From NCBI GenBank assembly GCA_963720725.1, contig CAVRGN010000001.1, positions 62,001 to 126,000 on the forward strand: 64,000 nt of DNA. The letters run 5' to 3'. The position numbers and the translations under genes are program-made. Position 1 is the stretch's first letter; every line of letters starts with the position of its first letter. Positions 9,979 through 18,439 of this stretch are shown here, piece by piece. Under the pieces are notes generated by a model, which saw nothing but the letters and a program-made list of their open reading frames with translations, searched no databases and was not told where the DNA came from. This DNA comes from Benzoatithermus sp963720725. GTDB taxonomy: Bacteria; Pseudomonadota; Alphaproteobacteria; Geminicoccales; Geminicoccaceae.

Positions 9979-11124
9979 TTGTCTAGCGAGAACATCAGCC
10001 TCGAGGTGATCGCCGACAAGCGGGGTCTGCGCCGCTTCATTGGTCTGACCCGATCGATCTACGTCAACGATCCGTTCTGGGTGCAGCCACTGACATTCGA
10101 GCGGCTGGATCATCTCGACGCGACCAGGAACCCGTTCATGCGGGCGATCGACGTTCGCTATTGGCTGGCCAGCCGCGATGGCCGACCGGTGGGGCGGATC
10201 AGTGCCCAGGTCAATCGCCGCCATCTGGAGCTACACCAGGACGACACCGGCCATTTCGGCTTTCTCGAAGCCGTCGACGACCCCGCGATATTCGCAGCGC
10301 TGACCGAAACGGCAGAGACGTGGCTGCGCGAGCGCGGCATGCGGCGGATCGCAGGCCCGTTCAACCTGTCGATCAACGACGAGAGTGGGCTGCTGGTTGA
10401 AGGCTTGGACACGCCACCGTCGATGATGATGGGCCATGCGCGGCCCTACTATGCCCAGCGGCTCGAGGCGCTGGGCTACGGCAAGGCCAAGGACCTGATC
10501 GCCTACGATGTCGACGCGACGGTCGCATGGCCCGAGGCTACCCAGCGACTGATCGCACGCGCCGATCGTATGCCCGGCCTGCGCATCCGCGCGCTCGACA
10601 TGCGGCGCTACCAGGAGGAGATCCAGACCATCGTCCGCATCTTCAACGATGCCTGGGCGGACAATTGGGGCTTCATTCCGTTCGGCGAGGACGAGGCGGC
10701 CTACCTCGCCAAGTCGATCCGGCCATTGGTCGACGCCGACAGCTTCGCCATAGGCGAACTGGACGGTGAGGTCGTAGGCATGACCGTCACATTGCCCAAC
10801 CTGAACGAGGCGATCGCCGGGTTGGACGGACGGCTGCTGCCTTTGGGCTGGCTGCGCATGCTCTGGCGGCTGAAGGTCCGGGGAGTCAAGAGTGGGCGCA
10901 TGCCGCTCATGGGCATCGTCAAGCGGCTGCAGGGGACCACCAAGGGTGCGTCGATCGCCCTGGGCATGATCGAGCGCATCCGGCGCCGCTATCGCCATTT
11001 GGGCTATCGCCATGGCGAACTGTCGTGGGTGCTCGAGGACAATCAGGCCGTCCAGGCGGTGATCGCGGCCACGGGCGCGCGCGCCTACAAGCGCTACCGG
11101 GTCTACGACAAGGCTCTGGTGTGA
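9979..11124 (+). CDS. bcerS: GNAT-type acyltransferase, candidate bacterial ceramide synthase
   Basis: 381 residues from a TTG start at 9979 with GGGGAGG six to eight bases upstream. The N-terminal half (FIGLTRSIYVNDPFWVQPL, VGRISAQVNRRH, GPFNLSINDESGLLVEG) and the GNAT-like C-terminus (GYRHGELSWVLEDNQAV, then GARAYKRYRVY) define a large acyltransferase family. The Caulobacter ceramide synthase bCerS, which N-acylates the sphingoid base, belongs to this type. Location beside serine palmitoyltransferase, ACP, CerR and acyl-AMP ligase genes supports that role. Its stop overlaps the next start as GTGA. Without a search I cannot exclude a different acyl acceptor. Confidence 0.72.
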   Translation: MSSENISLEVIADKRGLRRFIGLTRSIYVNDPFWVQPLTFERLDHLDATRNPFMRAIDVRYWLASRDGRPVGRISAQVNRRHLELHQDDTGHFGFLEAVDDPAIFAALTETAETWLRERGMRRIAGPFNLSINDESGLLVEGLDTPPSMMMGHARPYYAQRLEALGYGKAKDLIAYDVDATVAWPEATQRLIARADRMPGLRIRALDMRRYQEEIQTIVRIFNDAWADNWGFIPFGEDEAAYLAKSIRPLVDADSFAIGELDGEVVGMTVTLPNLNEAIAGLDGRLLPLGWLRMLWRLKVRGVKSGRMPLMGIVKRLQGTTKGASIALGMIERIRRRYRHLGYRHGELSWVLEDNQAVQAVIAATGARAYKRYRVYDKALV

Positions 11125-11933
11125 TCCCGGGTTCGCCCGTCTCGGCCCTCGTCCTGGCCGGAAGCCGGCAGGGTGAGGCGGATCCGGTGGCCCGCTACCG
11201 CCAGGCCAAGGCCAAGTGCTTGGTCGCTGCCGGTGGCGTGCCGATGCTGGACCGCGTCGTCGCGACCCTGGCGGCCAGTCCACGGATCGGCCGCATCCTC
11301 GTCTCGGCCGACCGCGTTGCGCTGTTGGAAGGGCTGCCGGCCCTGACGGCGGAGCGGACCGCCGGGCGCCTGGTGGTCCTGGAAAGCTCGGCCAGCCTCA
11401 GCGCCTCGGTCGCCTCTGGCTTCGCTACCGCCGGTGCGCCGCTCCTGGTGACGACCGCCGACCACGCGCTCCTGGACCCTTCGATGGTCGCACATTTTCT
11501 CGCCGCCACGGACGGGACCTCGGCCGATATCGCCGTGGCATTGGCCTCAGCCGCGGTGATCAGCGCAGCCTATCCCGATACGAGGCGGACCTACCTGCGC
11601 TTCCGTGACGGCGGCTATTCGGGTGCCAACCTGTTCCTCCTGCGAACACCCTCGGCCGAGCGGGGAATTGCGTTCTGGCGGCGGATCGAGCGCGATCGCA
11701 AGGCGCCATGGCGGCTGGCCCGCGCCTTCGGGCCACTGCTGCTCGGCGCGTACCTGCTGCGCGTCGCCACGCTCGCTCAGGCGATGCGGCTGGTGTCGCG
11801 CCGCCTAGGTCTTGTCGTGGCAGCGATCGAGATGCCGATGGCCGAGGCTTCGATCGACGTCGACAAGCCCGCGGACCTCGATCTCGTCGAGCGCATCCTG
11901 GCCCGCCGCGGCCGCGACGGAGCGCCGGCATGA
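11121..11933 (+). CDS. MobA-like nucleotidyltransferase of the sphingolipid locus
   Basis: 270 residues from GTG 11121, overlapping the previous stop. The N-terminus SALVLAGSRQGEADPVARY, the downstream lysine block AKCLVAAGGVPMLDRVV and the acidic TTADHALLDPSM are the signature blocks of MobA/IspD-type NTP transferases, which couple a nucleotide to a phosphorylated acceptor. A C-terminal DVDKPADLDLVERIL is also typical of the family. It sits between the ceramide-synthase candidate and the lipid kinase, with overlapping ends on both sides, so it is probably co-translated with them. I infer a part in head-group activation; the acceptor and nucleotide are unknown. Genes of this type belong to the Caulobacter ceramide-phosphoglycerate set. 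Confidence 0.75.
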   Translation: MIPGSPVSALVLAGSRQGEADPVARYRQAKAKCLVAAGGVPMLDRVVATLAASPRIGRILVSADRVALLEGLPALTAERTAGRLVVLESSASLSASVASGFATAGAPLLVTTADHALLDPSMVAHFLAATDGTSADIAVALASAAVISAAYPDTRRTYLRFRDGGYSGANLFLLRTPSAERGIAFWRRIERDRKAPWRLARAFGPLLLGAYLLRVATLAQAMRLVSRRLGLVVAAIEMPMAEASIDVDKPADLDLVERILARRGRDGAPA

Positions 11934-12901
11934 GCGGCCTCAGGATCGCGGTGCTGAGCAATCCGCTCAGCCAGCGCAACCGGAGCGGAATGGCGGAGAT
12001 CGAGGCAGTCCTCGCGGGGCGGACGGATATTCGGCATGTACGCTTCGAGCCGGGCATGGATCTTCAGGACCTGATGGGCGAGCTTGCCGCCTGGGATTGC
12101 GGCCTGATCGTGCTCAATAGCGGCGACGGGCTGGTGCACGGCTTGCTCGGCGCGCTGTTCCTCGGGCGCGCATTCGCGACGCCGCCGCCGCTGGCACTTT
12201 TGCCTCGCGGCATGACCAACATGACCGCGGCCGATGTTGGCTTGGGCGGCCGTGACCCGGCCACGCTGCGCCGCCTGCTCGACGTGGTGGCGCGCGGGGA
12301 GATCGGCCGGCACCTCGTGCGGCGGCGCGTGCTCAAGGTCGCGTACGATCCCGACCGCCCGGGCGAGCGCGGCATGTTCTTCGGTGCAGCGGGCGTCTAC
12401 GACGGCATTCATCTCTGCACCGGCAGCATCCATACCCGGGGTCTCACCGGAAGCTGGGCCAGCACGAGCACGATTCTCGCCATACTCGGGCGTGCCGTGT
12501 TGCGCGGCGTAGATGCGACCGGGATCGGGGGAGATGAGATCGAGGTCAGCGTGGACGGCGGGCCATGGACGGGTGGGCCTCGCGCCCTCGTGCTGGCGAC
12601 GACGCTGGACCGGCTGGTTCTCGGCACCCGTCCGTTCTGGAACAATGGCGGAGCGCCGATCCACTTCACCATCTTCGACCATCCACCCGTCGGGATCGTG
12701 CGCCACGCTCGACAAATTCTGTTCGGCGGTAAGAGTAGGGATCTGCCTGAGCCGCCGTTTCACAGCTGCTCGGCTGGTCGCGTGGAATTGCGCCTCGACC
12801 GCCCGTTCACCATCGACGGCGAGTTCTTCCGGGCACCACTGGGTGTGCCGGTGGTGATCACCGCCGAGGAGGAAATCCGCTACGTCAAGCTCAGGCCGTG
12901 A
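11930..12901 (+). CDS. diacylglycerol/sphingosine-type lipid kinase, candidate ceramide kinase
   Basis: 323 residues, ATGA overlap with the upstream gene. The DAG-kinase catalytic fold is recognised from LRIAVLSNPLSQRNRSG at the start, NSGDGLVHG at 63-71 (the GGDGT-type nucleotide loop, here with S-G-D-G-L), and LLPRGMTNMTAADVG at about 93-107. A C-terminal FTIDGEFF matches the late DGEPF-type motif. Family members phosphorylate diacylglycerol or sphingoid lipids. Context suggests ceramide as substrate, as for the ceramide kinase of the Caulobacter ceramide-phosphoglycerate pathway. The departure from GGDGT is worth noting, but the catalytic Gly-Asp-Gly core is kept. Confidence 0.82.
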   Translation: MSGLRIAVLSNPLSQRNRSGMAEIEAVLAGRTDIRHVRFEPGMDLQDLMGELAAWDCGLIVLNSGDGLVHGLLGALFLGRAFATPPPLALLPRGMTNMTAADVGLGGRDPATLRRLLDVVARGEIGRHLVRRRVLKVAYDPDRPGERGMFFGAAGVYDGIHLCTGSIHTRGLTGSWASTSTILAILGRAVLRGVDATGIGGDEIEVSVDGGPWTGGPRALVLATTLDRLVLGTRPFWNNGGAPIHFTIFDHPPVGIVRHARQILFGGKSRDLPEPPFHSCSAGRVELRLDRPFTIDGEFFRAPLGVPVVITAEEEIRYVKLRP

Positions 12902-13797
12902 GCGACGAGGGCCAAGCCGCGCTGTCGGCACTGGTGGCGGAGGAGCTCTTGGTACCAGCCGATCCGGCGGTGATGGCCGTAGCCGAAGCGGCACGCACCA
13001 GCCATAGCGGTATCTGCGCTGTCCTGTTCTACGGTAGCTGCCGCCGCGACGGCTATCGCGAGGGGCTCCTCGTCGACCTCTACCTGATCTCGGACGGCTA
13101 CGCCGCGGTGCACCCAACTCGGCTCATGCGCTGGCTGAATCGCATGGTTCCCCCCAATGTCTACTATGTCGAGGCGAAGCATGGCGGCGCCCGCGTGCGC
13201 GCCAAGTACGCGCTGGTCAGCCTCGATCAGCTCGAGCGGCTGGTGAGCCCAGCCACGTCAAATCCCTACTTCTGGGCCCGGTTCGCCCAGCCCACCAGCC
13301 TGCTCTGGGCCCGTCACGGTGACGTCGCCGCGGCGGTCCGGGCGTTCCTGGTGCAGGCGATCTTGACCACCGACGGGGCTGCGCGGCCCTTGGTCGAGGG
13401 CGATGCCGACGCGTCGACCTTGTGGAGCCGCGCATTCACCGAGAGCTACCGCACGGAATTGCGCGCGGAGAAGCCCGGCCGCGGCCGGATGATCGTCTTG
13501 GACGACCTCGACCGCTACCTTCGGATCGGCGCCGCTCTGGCCGGTCGCTCTGCGGGCGCGACTCGCCGGGCCGCGGCCAGGCGCTGGTTTTGGCGCCGGG
13601 TCCAGGGCAAGGCGCTTAGCCTGCTCAGGCTCGCCAAGGCCTCGTGGACATTCGCTGGTGGTGCCGACTACCTGGCCTGGAAGATCGGCCGACATGCGGG
13701 CGTGCCGGTCGAGTTCAGCCCTTGGGAGCGCCGGCATCCCATCCTTGCGGCGCCGCTCGTGTTCTGGCGCCTCGCTCGGCGCGGGGCCATTCGCTAG
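12898..13797 (+). CDS. Tam41-like nucleotidyltransferase-fold protein
   Basis: 299 residues, start overlapping the kinase stop by four bases. Residues about 40-60 (CAVLFYGSCRRDGYREG then LLVDLYLI) recall the YGSGV....D motif of Tam41-type phosphatidate cytidylyltransferases. A later block, NVYYVEA..GARVRAKYALVSLDQLERL, resembles the Tam41 YYN...IKYGVIS..L..DL segment. I read it as a divergent Tam41-like enzyme that might activate ceramide 1-phosphate with CTP; this is inference from motif and position. The canonical second acidic residue is not clearly placed. It ends four bases into the convergent serine palmitoyltransferase gene. Confidence 0.6.
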   Translation: MSDEGQAALSALVAEELLVPADPAVMAVAEAARTSHSGICAVLFYGSCRRDGYREGLLVDLYLISDGYAAVHPTRLMRWLNRMVPPNVYYVEAKHGGARVRAKYALVSLDQLERLVSPATSNPYFWARFAQPTSLLWARHGDVAAAVRAFLVQAILTTDGAARPLVEGDADASTLWSRAFTESYRTELRAEKPGRGRMIVLDDLDRYLRIGAALAGRSAGATRRAAARRWFWRRVQGKALSLLRLAKASWTFAGGADYLAWKIGRHAGVPVEFSPWERRHPILAAPLVFWRLARRGAIR

Positions 13798-15008
13798 CCG
13801 GCAGCGGCAAGGGCAGGGGCTTGTTGCTCAAGCGCGGCCATCACTGTCCCGAATCGGCTTACGATCTCGTCGATCTGCTCGAAGCTGTGGGCCGCGGACA
13901 CGCTGCTTCGCAGCAGGCACAGGCTGTTGGGCGTGCCCGGCGGCAGGGCTAGGTTGACGTAGACGCCGTGCTCGCGCAGCAGGTTCCAGGCCAGGGCCGC
14001 GGTCGCCTCGTCGGGCATCGGCACCGCGACCACGGGGCTCGGCTCCGAGCAGGGCCGCAGGCCAAGTCGTGTGAACCCCGCGTGCAGCCGATGAGCATTG
14101 GCCCAAAGTCGCTCGCGGAGGCCCGGATCGGCCTCGATCCTTCGCAGGGCCGCGCGGACCGAGGCGATGCTGGCTGGGCTGGGCGAAGCGGTGAACATGT
14201 AGGGTCGCGCGCACAAGCGCAGCAGATCGAACTGCGGATGGTTGGCGGCACCGAAGCCGCCGATGGCGCCCAGGCTCTTGCTGAAGGTGCCGACGACAAA
14301 GTCGACCTCGTCCTCCACGCCTTGCTGCTCGGCCAAGCCCCGCCCATGTTCGCCGAAGCATCCGAACGAATGCGCCTCGTCCACCAGCAGCCAAGCGCCG
14401 TGACGCCTCTTCACCTCGGCGAATTCCGGCAGCGGTGCCGTGTCGCCCAGCATGCTGTAGAGGCCCTCGACGATGATGAGCTTGCAGTCGCCCTCCGCTC
14501 CGAGCCGGGTCAGACGCTTGTCGAGGTCGGCGGGATCGTTGTGGCGGAAGCGGACGATGGTGGCGCCGGACAGCTTGCAGGCGTCATAGATGCTGGCATG
14601 CGAATCGGCGTCGATCAGGACGACGTCGCGCGCGCTCGCGAGCCCCGCGATCATGGCCAGGTTGGCCTGGTAGCCGGTGCTGAACACCATGCACGAGCGC
14701 TTGCCTAGGAACTGCGCGAACGCGGCCTCGAGTTCGGTGTGCATGGCGTAGGTGCCGTTGGCGATCCGCGAACCGGTGGTGCCGGTGCCGTAGTGGCGCA
14801 GCGCAGCCTCGGCGGCGGCGATGCAGGAAGGATCGTAGGTCAAGCCGAGATAGTTGTTGGTCCCGGCGAGGATGGTGGCGCGGCCGTTGACATCGGCCTC
14901 GGTCGCGGAGTGCAGCTCGTCCAGGCGCAGCGCGAAGGGGTCGGCACCCAGCGCCAGCAGCTGCTCGTGGCGCTGGGCGTACTGGGCGTACTTGTCGAGG
15001 ATGTCCAT
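13794..15008 (-). CDS. spt: serine palmitoyltransferase (alpha-oxoamine synthase)
   Basis: 404 residues, normal for the soluble bacterial enzyme, which condenses L-serine with an acyl thioester to give 3-keto-sphinganine using PLP. Visible are NNYLGLTYDP (50-60), GTGTTGSRIANGT (74-86), the PLP-stacking histidine in DADSHASIYD (His137), LLVDEAHSFG (Asp210, His213) and the Schiff-base lysine in GTFSKSLGAIGG (Lys244). The same family includes KBL and BioF. The adjacent dedicated ACP, CerR and acyl-AMP ligase favour the sphingolipid enzyme. ATG 15008 touches the acpR stop. No N-terminal membrane helix is seen, unlike eukaryotic SPT. Confidence 0.88.
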   Translation of the reverse strand: MDILDKYAQYAQRHEQLLALGADPFALRLDELHSATEADVNGRATILAGTNNYLGLTYDPSCIAAAEAALRHYGTGTTGSRIANGTYAMHTELEAAFAQFLGKRSCMVFSTGYQANLAMIAGLASARDVVLIDADSHASIYDACKLSGATIVRFRHNDPADLDKRLTRLGAEGDCKLIIVEGLYSMLGDTAPLPEFAEVKRRHGAWLLVDEAHSFGCFGEHGRGLAEQQGVEDEVDFVVGTFSKSLGAIGGFGAANHPQFDLLRLCARPYMFTASPSPASIASVRAALRRIEADPGLRERLWANAHRLHAGFTRLGLRPCSEPSPVVAVPMPDEATAALAWNLLREHGVYVNLALPPGTPNSLCLLRSSVSAAHSFEQIDEIVSRFGTVMAALEQQAPALAAAG

Positions 15009-15292
15009 CAGCGGGCCTCGCGGGCTTTGAGCTGCCGGTCGACTAGGGCCACAAGGTCGGCCACCGTGCTCATGTCGGAAACCAGATTGATCGGAATGTC
15101 GATCTCGAAGCGATCCTCGATCTCCATGATCAGGTCCATGGCCGCAACGGAATCCACGTTGAGGTCGGCCGCCAGATCGGTGTCGGGGCCGATGGTGTGC
15201 TTGGCCGTGTTGTAGCGCTCCAGGACCGCGGTCACGCCTGCCAGGATCCGGTCGTCCTCGTCCGCTGCGGTTCTCTGCATCCGACCTCGCAC
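15008..15292 (-). CDS. acpR: dedicated acyl carrier protein of the sphingolipid locus
   Basis: 94 residues (90 if the internal ATG at residue 5 is used). The phosphopantetheine site is DLNVDSVAAMDLIMEIEDRF, with Ser48 in the DSV context that marks specialised ACPs instead of the DSL of fatty-acid synthase ACP. It overlaps spt by one base and lies between spt and the CerR gene. The expected job is to carry the activated acyl chain from the acyl-AMP ligase to serine palmitoyltransferase, as shown for AcpR in Caulobacter; here it is inferred from gene order. Confidence 0.85.
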   Translation of the reverse strand: MRGRMQRTAADEDDRILAGVTAVLERYNTAKHTIGPDTDLAADLNVDSVAAMDLIMEIEDRFEIDIPINLVSDMSTVADLVALVDRQLKAREAR

Positions 15293-15322
15293 CTCATCGA
15301 CCCCGCCTGTCCCGGCCGGACG

Positions 15323-16249
15323 CTAGAGCCATCCGGCCGCGCGATACCAAGCCAAGCTGGCGACCAGCCCGTCGCCGAACCGGATCTGCGGCTGCCAGCT
15401 TGGCACCGCCGCCGTGGTCCGCATATCGCTTACCCAGTCGCTATGGTAAAGCTCGGCCACCTTTCCGCGTGACAGCATCGGCGGCTCGTGTGACCGCCGA
15501 CCAACCTGCTCGGCGAGCCAAGCCAACCAGCTGACCGGCGTCCTCGGTACCGGCAGCAGGCGCACGCGGCGACCCAAGCGCTCGGCGGCCACGGCTGCCA
15601 GACCGCTCCAGCCGTACCCGCCGCTCGTTCCGTCATCCGGCTCGAGGATCGTACCGCTGGTTGGTAGGTCCGCAAGCGCGCAGCAGGCAAGCCGGACAAG
15701 ATCGTCGGCGTAGAGTAGCGAAAACCGCGCATCCCGGCCCGCAGGGTGTACGAGGATGCCGCGGGACAAGCTGCGCAGGAGGGGCAGTGTCGCCCGGTCC
15801 CCTGGGCCGTAGACTGCAGGCGGGCGGATCACCGCAACCTGCAGGCGGTCCGCATGTGCCAGGGTGAGGTGCTCTCCAGCGGCCTTGCTCGCAGCGTACG
15901 GCGAGAGGTGAGGGTGACGGGCTGCCAGCGACGAAATCAGGAGAAAGCGGCTGCCGGAGGGGCTGGCGGCGACCAGGCGCGCTGTGCCGGTCGCGTTAGT
16001 GCGCTGGAAGTGCGCCCCGTCGGCGCCACGCAGCGCGCCAGCGACATGGACAACAGCGGCGCAGCCGGCAACAAGGCCGTCAAGCTCTGCTTCCAGATCG
16101 CCGCGCCACAGCTCGATCCCACGCGCCGAGAGTCCGGGATCGTCGCGCCGGGCGAGGGCGCGCACTCGGTATCCGGCGTCGACCAGAGCGTAGGCGAGAT
16201 GTCGGCCGATGAAACCGGTGGCACCGGTGACGGCGACCGTGGCGGCCAT
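15323..16249 (-). CDS. cerR: CerR-like NAD(P)-dependent reductase (extended SDR)
   Basis: 308 residues from ATG 16249, chosen because the Rossmann motif follows at once (VAVTGATGFIG, 5-15) and because the longer frame would run into the preceding ligase gene. Catalytic residues appear as SSLA (106-109) and YAASK (118-122). The DLEAELDGLVAGCAAVVHVAG segment is typical of epimerase/dehydratase-like extended SDRs. Within this block it most likely reduces a ceramide-pathway keto intermediate; Caulobacter CerR is thought to act on 3-keto-ceramide. It is co-directional with the ligase, ACP and spt, and part of the same probable operon. Confidence 0.8.
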   Translation of the reverse strand: MAATVAVTGATGFIGRHLAYALVDAGYRVRALARRDDPGLSARGIELWRGDLEAELDGLVAGCAAVVHVAGALRGADGAHFQRTNATGTARLVAASPSGSRFLLISSLAARHPHLSPYAASKAAGEHLTLAHADRLQVAVIRPPAVYGPGDRATLPLLRSLSRGILVHPAGRDARFSLLYADDLVRLACCALADLPTSGTILEPDDGTSGGYGWSGLAAVAAERLGRRVRLLPVPRTPVSWLAWLAEQVGRRSHEPPMLSRGKVAELYHSDWVSDMRTTAAVPSWQPQIRFGDGLVASLAWYRAAGWL

Positions 16250-16274
16250 CCAAGGGCGAGCCGGCGGCCCAGGC

Positions 16275-18062
16275 TCAGCTGGCGACGGCCAGCCGCTCGA
16301 GCTCGGTGCGGGCACGTTCCGCGGGTTGGGCGGCGATATCGCGGATGGCCCCGCTGAGATAGTCGGCCTTGACCGCAGCGCGGCTGAGCTTGCCCGAGGT
16401 GGTGAAGGTCAGGGATCGGGTGGGTGCCAGCACCACTTCGCATTCGACGCCGGCCGCCCGGCGCACGGCTGCCGCCACGGCAGCGCGCAGCTGCTCCTGT
16501 GCCGCAGGCGTCGGCGCGCGGCATTGAACGACCGCTACAACGCGCTCGCTGTCGTCGTCGCGGTTCACCGCGAACGCAGCCACGTCACCTGCGCGCACGC
16601 CTTCCAGGTGCTCGACCGCCCACTCGAGGTCCTGCGGCCAGATGTTGCGCCCGCCGACGATGATCAGGTCCTTGCTGCGGCCGGTGATCACCAACTGGCC
16701 GTCGACTAGGTATCCGAGATCTCCCGTGTCGAGCCAGCCGTTCTCCAGAAGCACGCCGTGGGTCGCCACGTCGTTGCGGAAATAGCCCGACATCAGGCTG
16801 GGTCCGTTGATGCAGACCCGGCCTATCGAACGCTCGGGCCGCGGGAGGTTCTGCAGATCGCGCACCTCGACCGCATAGCCAGGCATCGGGCGCCCGCACA
16901 GCACGAAGGAACGCCCCGGCTTGCCGGCAGCCCGAGCGTCCGCCGGCACCGCCCGGCGCTCGACTTCGAGCGTCCGGCCGCGGCCGACGAGATCCACGCT
17001 GAGGCCCTCGCCCAGAGGCGCAAAGGTAACAGCGAGGGTGGCCTCGGCCAGCCCATAGCTCGGCAAGAAGGCGGTATGGCTGAAGCCGCTGGTCGCGAAT
17101 CGCTCGGCGAACTCGGCCAGGACGTTGGCGCGGATCATCTCGCCGCCGACACCGGCCACGCGCCAGCGCGAAAGGTTGAGGCCCTCGGGGATGCCGGACT
17201 GCGCCCGGCGCGTGCACAGCTCGAAAGCGAAGGTCGGACCGAATGAGATCGTGCCGCCCAGATCGGACAACAGCTTCAGCCAGAGCAGCGGTCGGCGGGC
17301 GAAGGCCGTGCTGGGCAGATAGTCGACGGTGATCTGCGCCATGACCGGGGTCAGGCAGCAGCCGACCAGTCCCATATCGTGGTAAAGCGGCAGCCAGGAG
17401 GTGCAGCGATCGTCACCGCGCAGGGCCAGACCGTGGGTGGCGATAGCACGCGCGTTGGCCGCGATCGCGCGCTGCGTGACCAGCACGCCTCGGGGGAAGC
17501 TCGTGCTTCCCGACGAGTATTGGATATAGCAGGGCTCGTCCGGCCCGAACGGGACCACCGGGCCCTCGGCCATGGGCCAGCAGGCGATTTCCGCCGCAGT
17601 CGCGACACGAGTGACCTCGGTGGTGTCGGCGGCTTCGATCAGCGTCGCCGTCAGGTCGGCCGGTGCCACCGCGATCCGGGCGCCGGCAGCGATCAGCATG
17701 CCCCGCAGCCGCTCGACATAGGCATCGTGCCCGCCGATGTTGATGCACAATGGCAACGGCACCGGCACCAAGCCGGCATACTGGCAAGCGAAGAACACGG
17801 TGACGAAGTCGGGCGTAGTCTCGGCGACGATCGCTACCCGGTCGCCGCGCTCGGCCCCGCAACCGGCGAGGCGGCCGGCAAGATCCCGAGCCCGTTGCCG
17901 CAGCTCGCTATAGGGCAGCACCGTCTCGAGCTCGCCGCGCGACGAGAAGAAATTGAAACCCGTGACGCCCTCGGCAGCGTAATCGAGGCCGGAGACCAAC
18001 GTAGTAAACCCGTCGACCTTGAATCGCAGCTGCGGATTTGTGGTCGGTGTGGGCGCGGTCAT
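16275..18062 (-). CDS. fatty acyl-AMP ligase / acyl-ACP synthetase
   Basis: About 595 residues from ATG 18062; an upstream in-frame start at 18110 would add 16. ANL-superfamily motifs are clear: IQYSSGSTSFPRGV (AMP-binding loop), SWLPLYHDMGLVG (typical of FAALs), FLPSYGLAEATLAV, WLDTGDLGYLVDGQLVITGRSKDLIIV and a late TTSGKLSR. The SWLPLYHDMGL block and the missing CoA-type loop favour transfer to an ACP over CoA. It heads the leftward operon with CerR, ACP and serine palmitoyltransferase, so it probably loads the acyl chain onto that ACP, like the acyl-ACP synthetase needed for ceramide in Caulobacter. Confidence 0.87.
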   Translation of the reverse strand: MTAPTPTTNPQLRFKVDGFTTLVSGLDYAAEGVTGFNFFSSRGELETVLPYSELRQRARDLAGRLAGCGAERGDRVAIVAETTPDFVTVFFACQYAGLVPVPLPLCINIGGHDAYVERLRGMLIAAGARIAVAPADLTATLIEAADTTEVTRVATAAEIACWPMAEGPVVPFGPDEPCYIQYSSGSTSFPRGVLVTQRAIAANARAIATHGLALRGDDRCTSWLPLYHDMGLVGCCLTPVMAQITVDYLPSTAFARRPLLWLKLLSDLGGTISFGPTFAFELCTRRAQSGIPEGLNLSRWRVAGVGGEMIRANVLAEFAERFATSGFSHTAFLPSYGLAEATLAVTFAPLGEGLSVDLVGRGRTLEVERRAVPADARAAGKPGRSFVLCGRPMPGYAVEVRDLQNLPRPERSIGRVCINGPSLMSGYFRNDVATHGVLLENGWLDTGDLGYLVDGQLVITGRSKDLIIVGGRNIWPQDLEWAVEHLEGVRAGDVAAFAVNRDDDSERVVAVVQCRAPTPAAQEQLRAAVAAAVRRAAGVECEVVLAPTRSLTFTTSGKLSRAAVKADYLSGAIRDIAAQPAERARTELERLAVAS

Positions 18063-18110
18063 CTCGCTCGACAGCCTTGATAGTGCTGAACCGGACACCG
18101 GATATCCCAT

Positions 18111-18439
18111 CTGAGCCCGTACCAGGGCGAGGTCATCGGCAGAGATAGGAGTCGGCTATCCCGCCTGCCATTCACGTTCTGTTACGGTTTCTTGCGCTTT
18201 GGCAGAACCAACGGCCAACCCTCGGTGCAGTCAACGAGCGTCATGATCCGCTGGTCCATCAGGCATTCCGCTGACGCATATTTGTCGCACTCGGCCTCGC
18301 GCCATGTGGGCAAGTCGAAGAATGGCGCAGAAGCCGGGCGCGGTTGCGGCTCCTGGCGCACTGTGCTTGATGGCGACGCTAACTGAGCCCTCCGTGAGGC
18401 GCAATGCGCCGATCGGTCTCGCCCAGCGGATAAGCGATT
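18111..18439. other. divergent intergenic region between ligase and ABC exporter
   Basis: About 330-380 bases separate two outward-facing units of the sphingolipid block, so promoters for both should lie here. Frames on either strand (for example 18192-18386 rightward) show no domain or ribosome-binding site. The region is less GC-rich near 18160-18200 and 18240-18300. I see no clear operator or RNA element. Confidence 0.4.
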
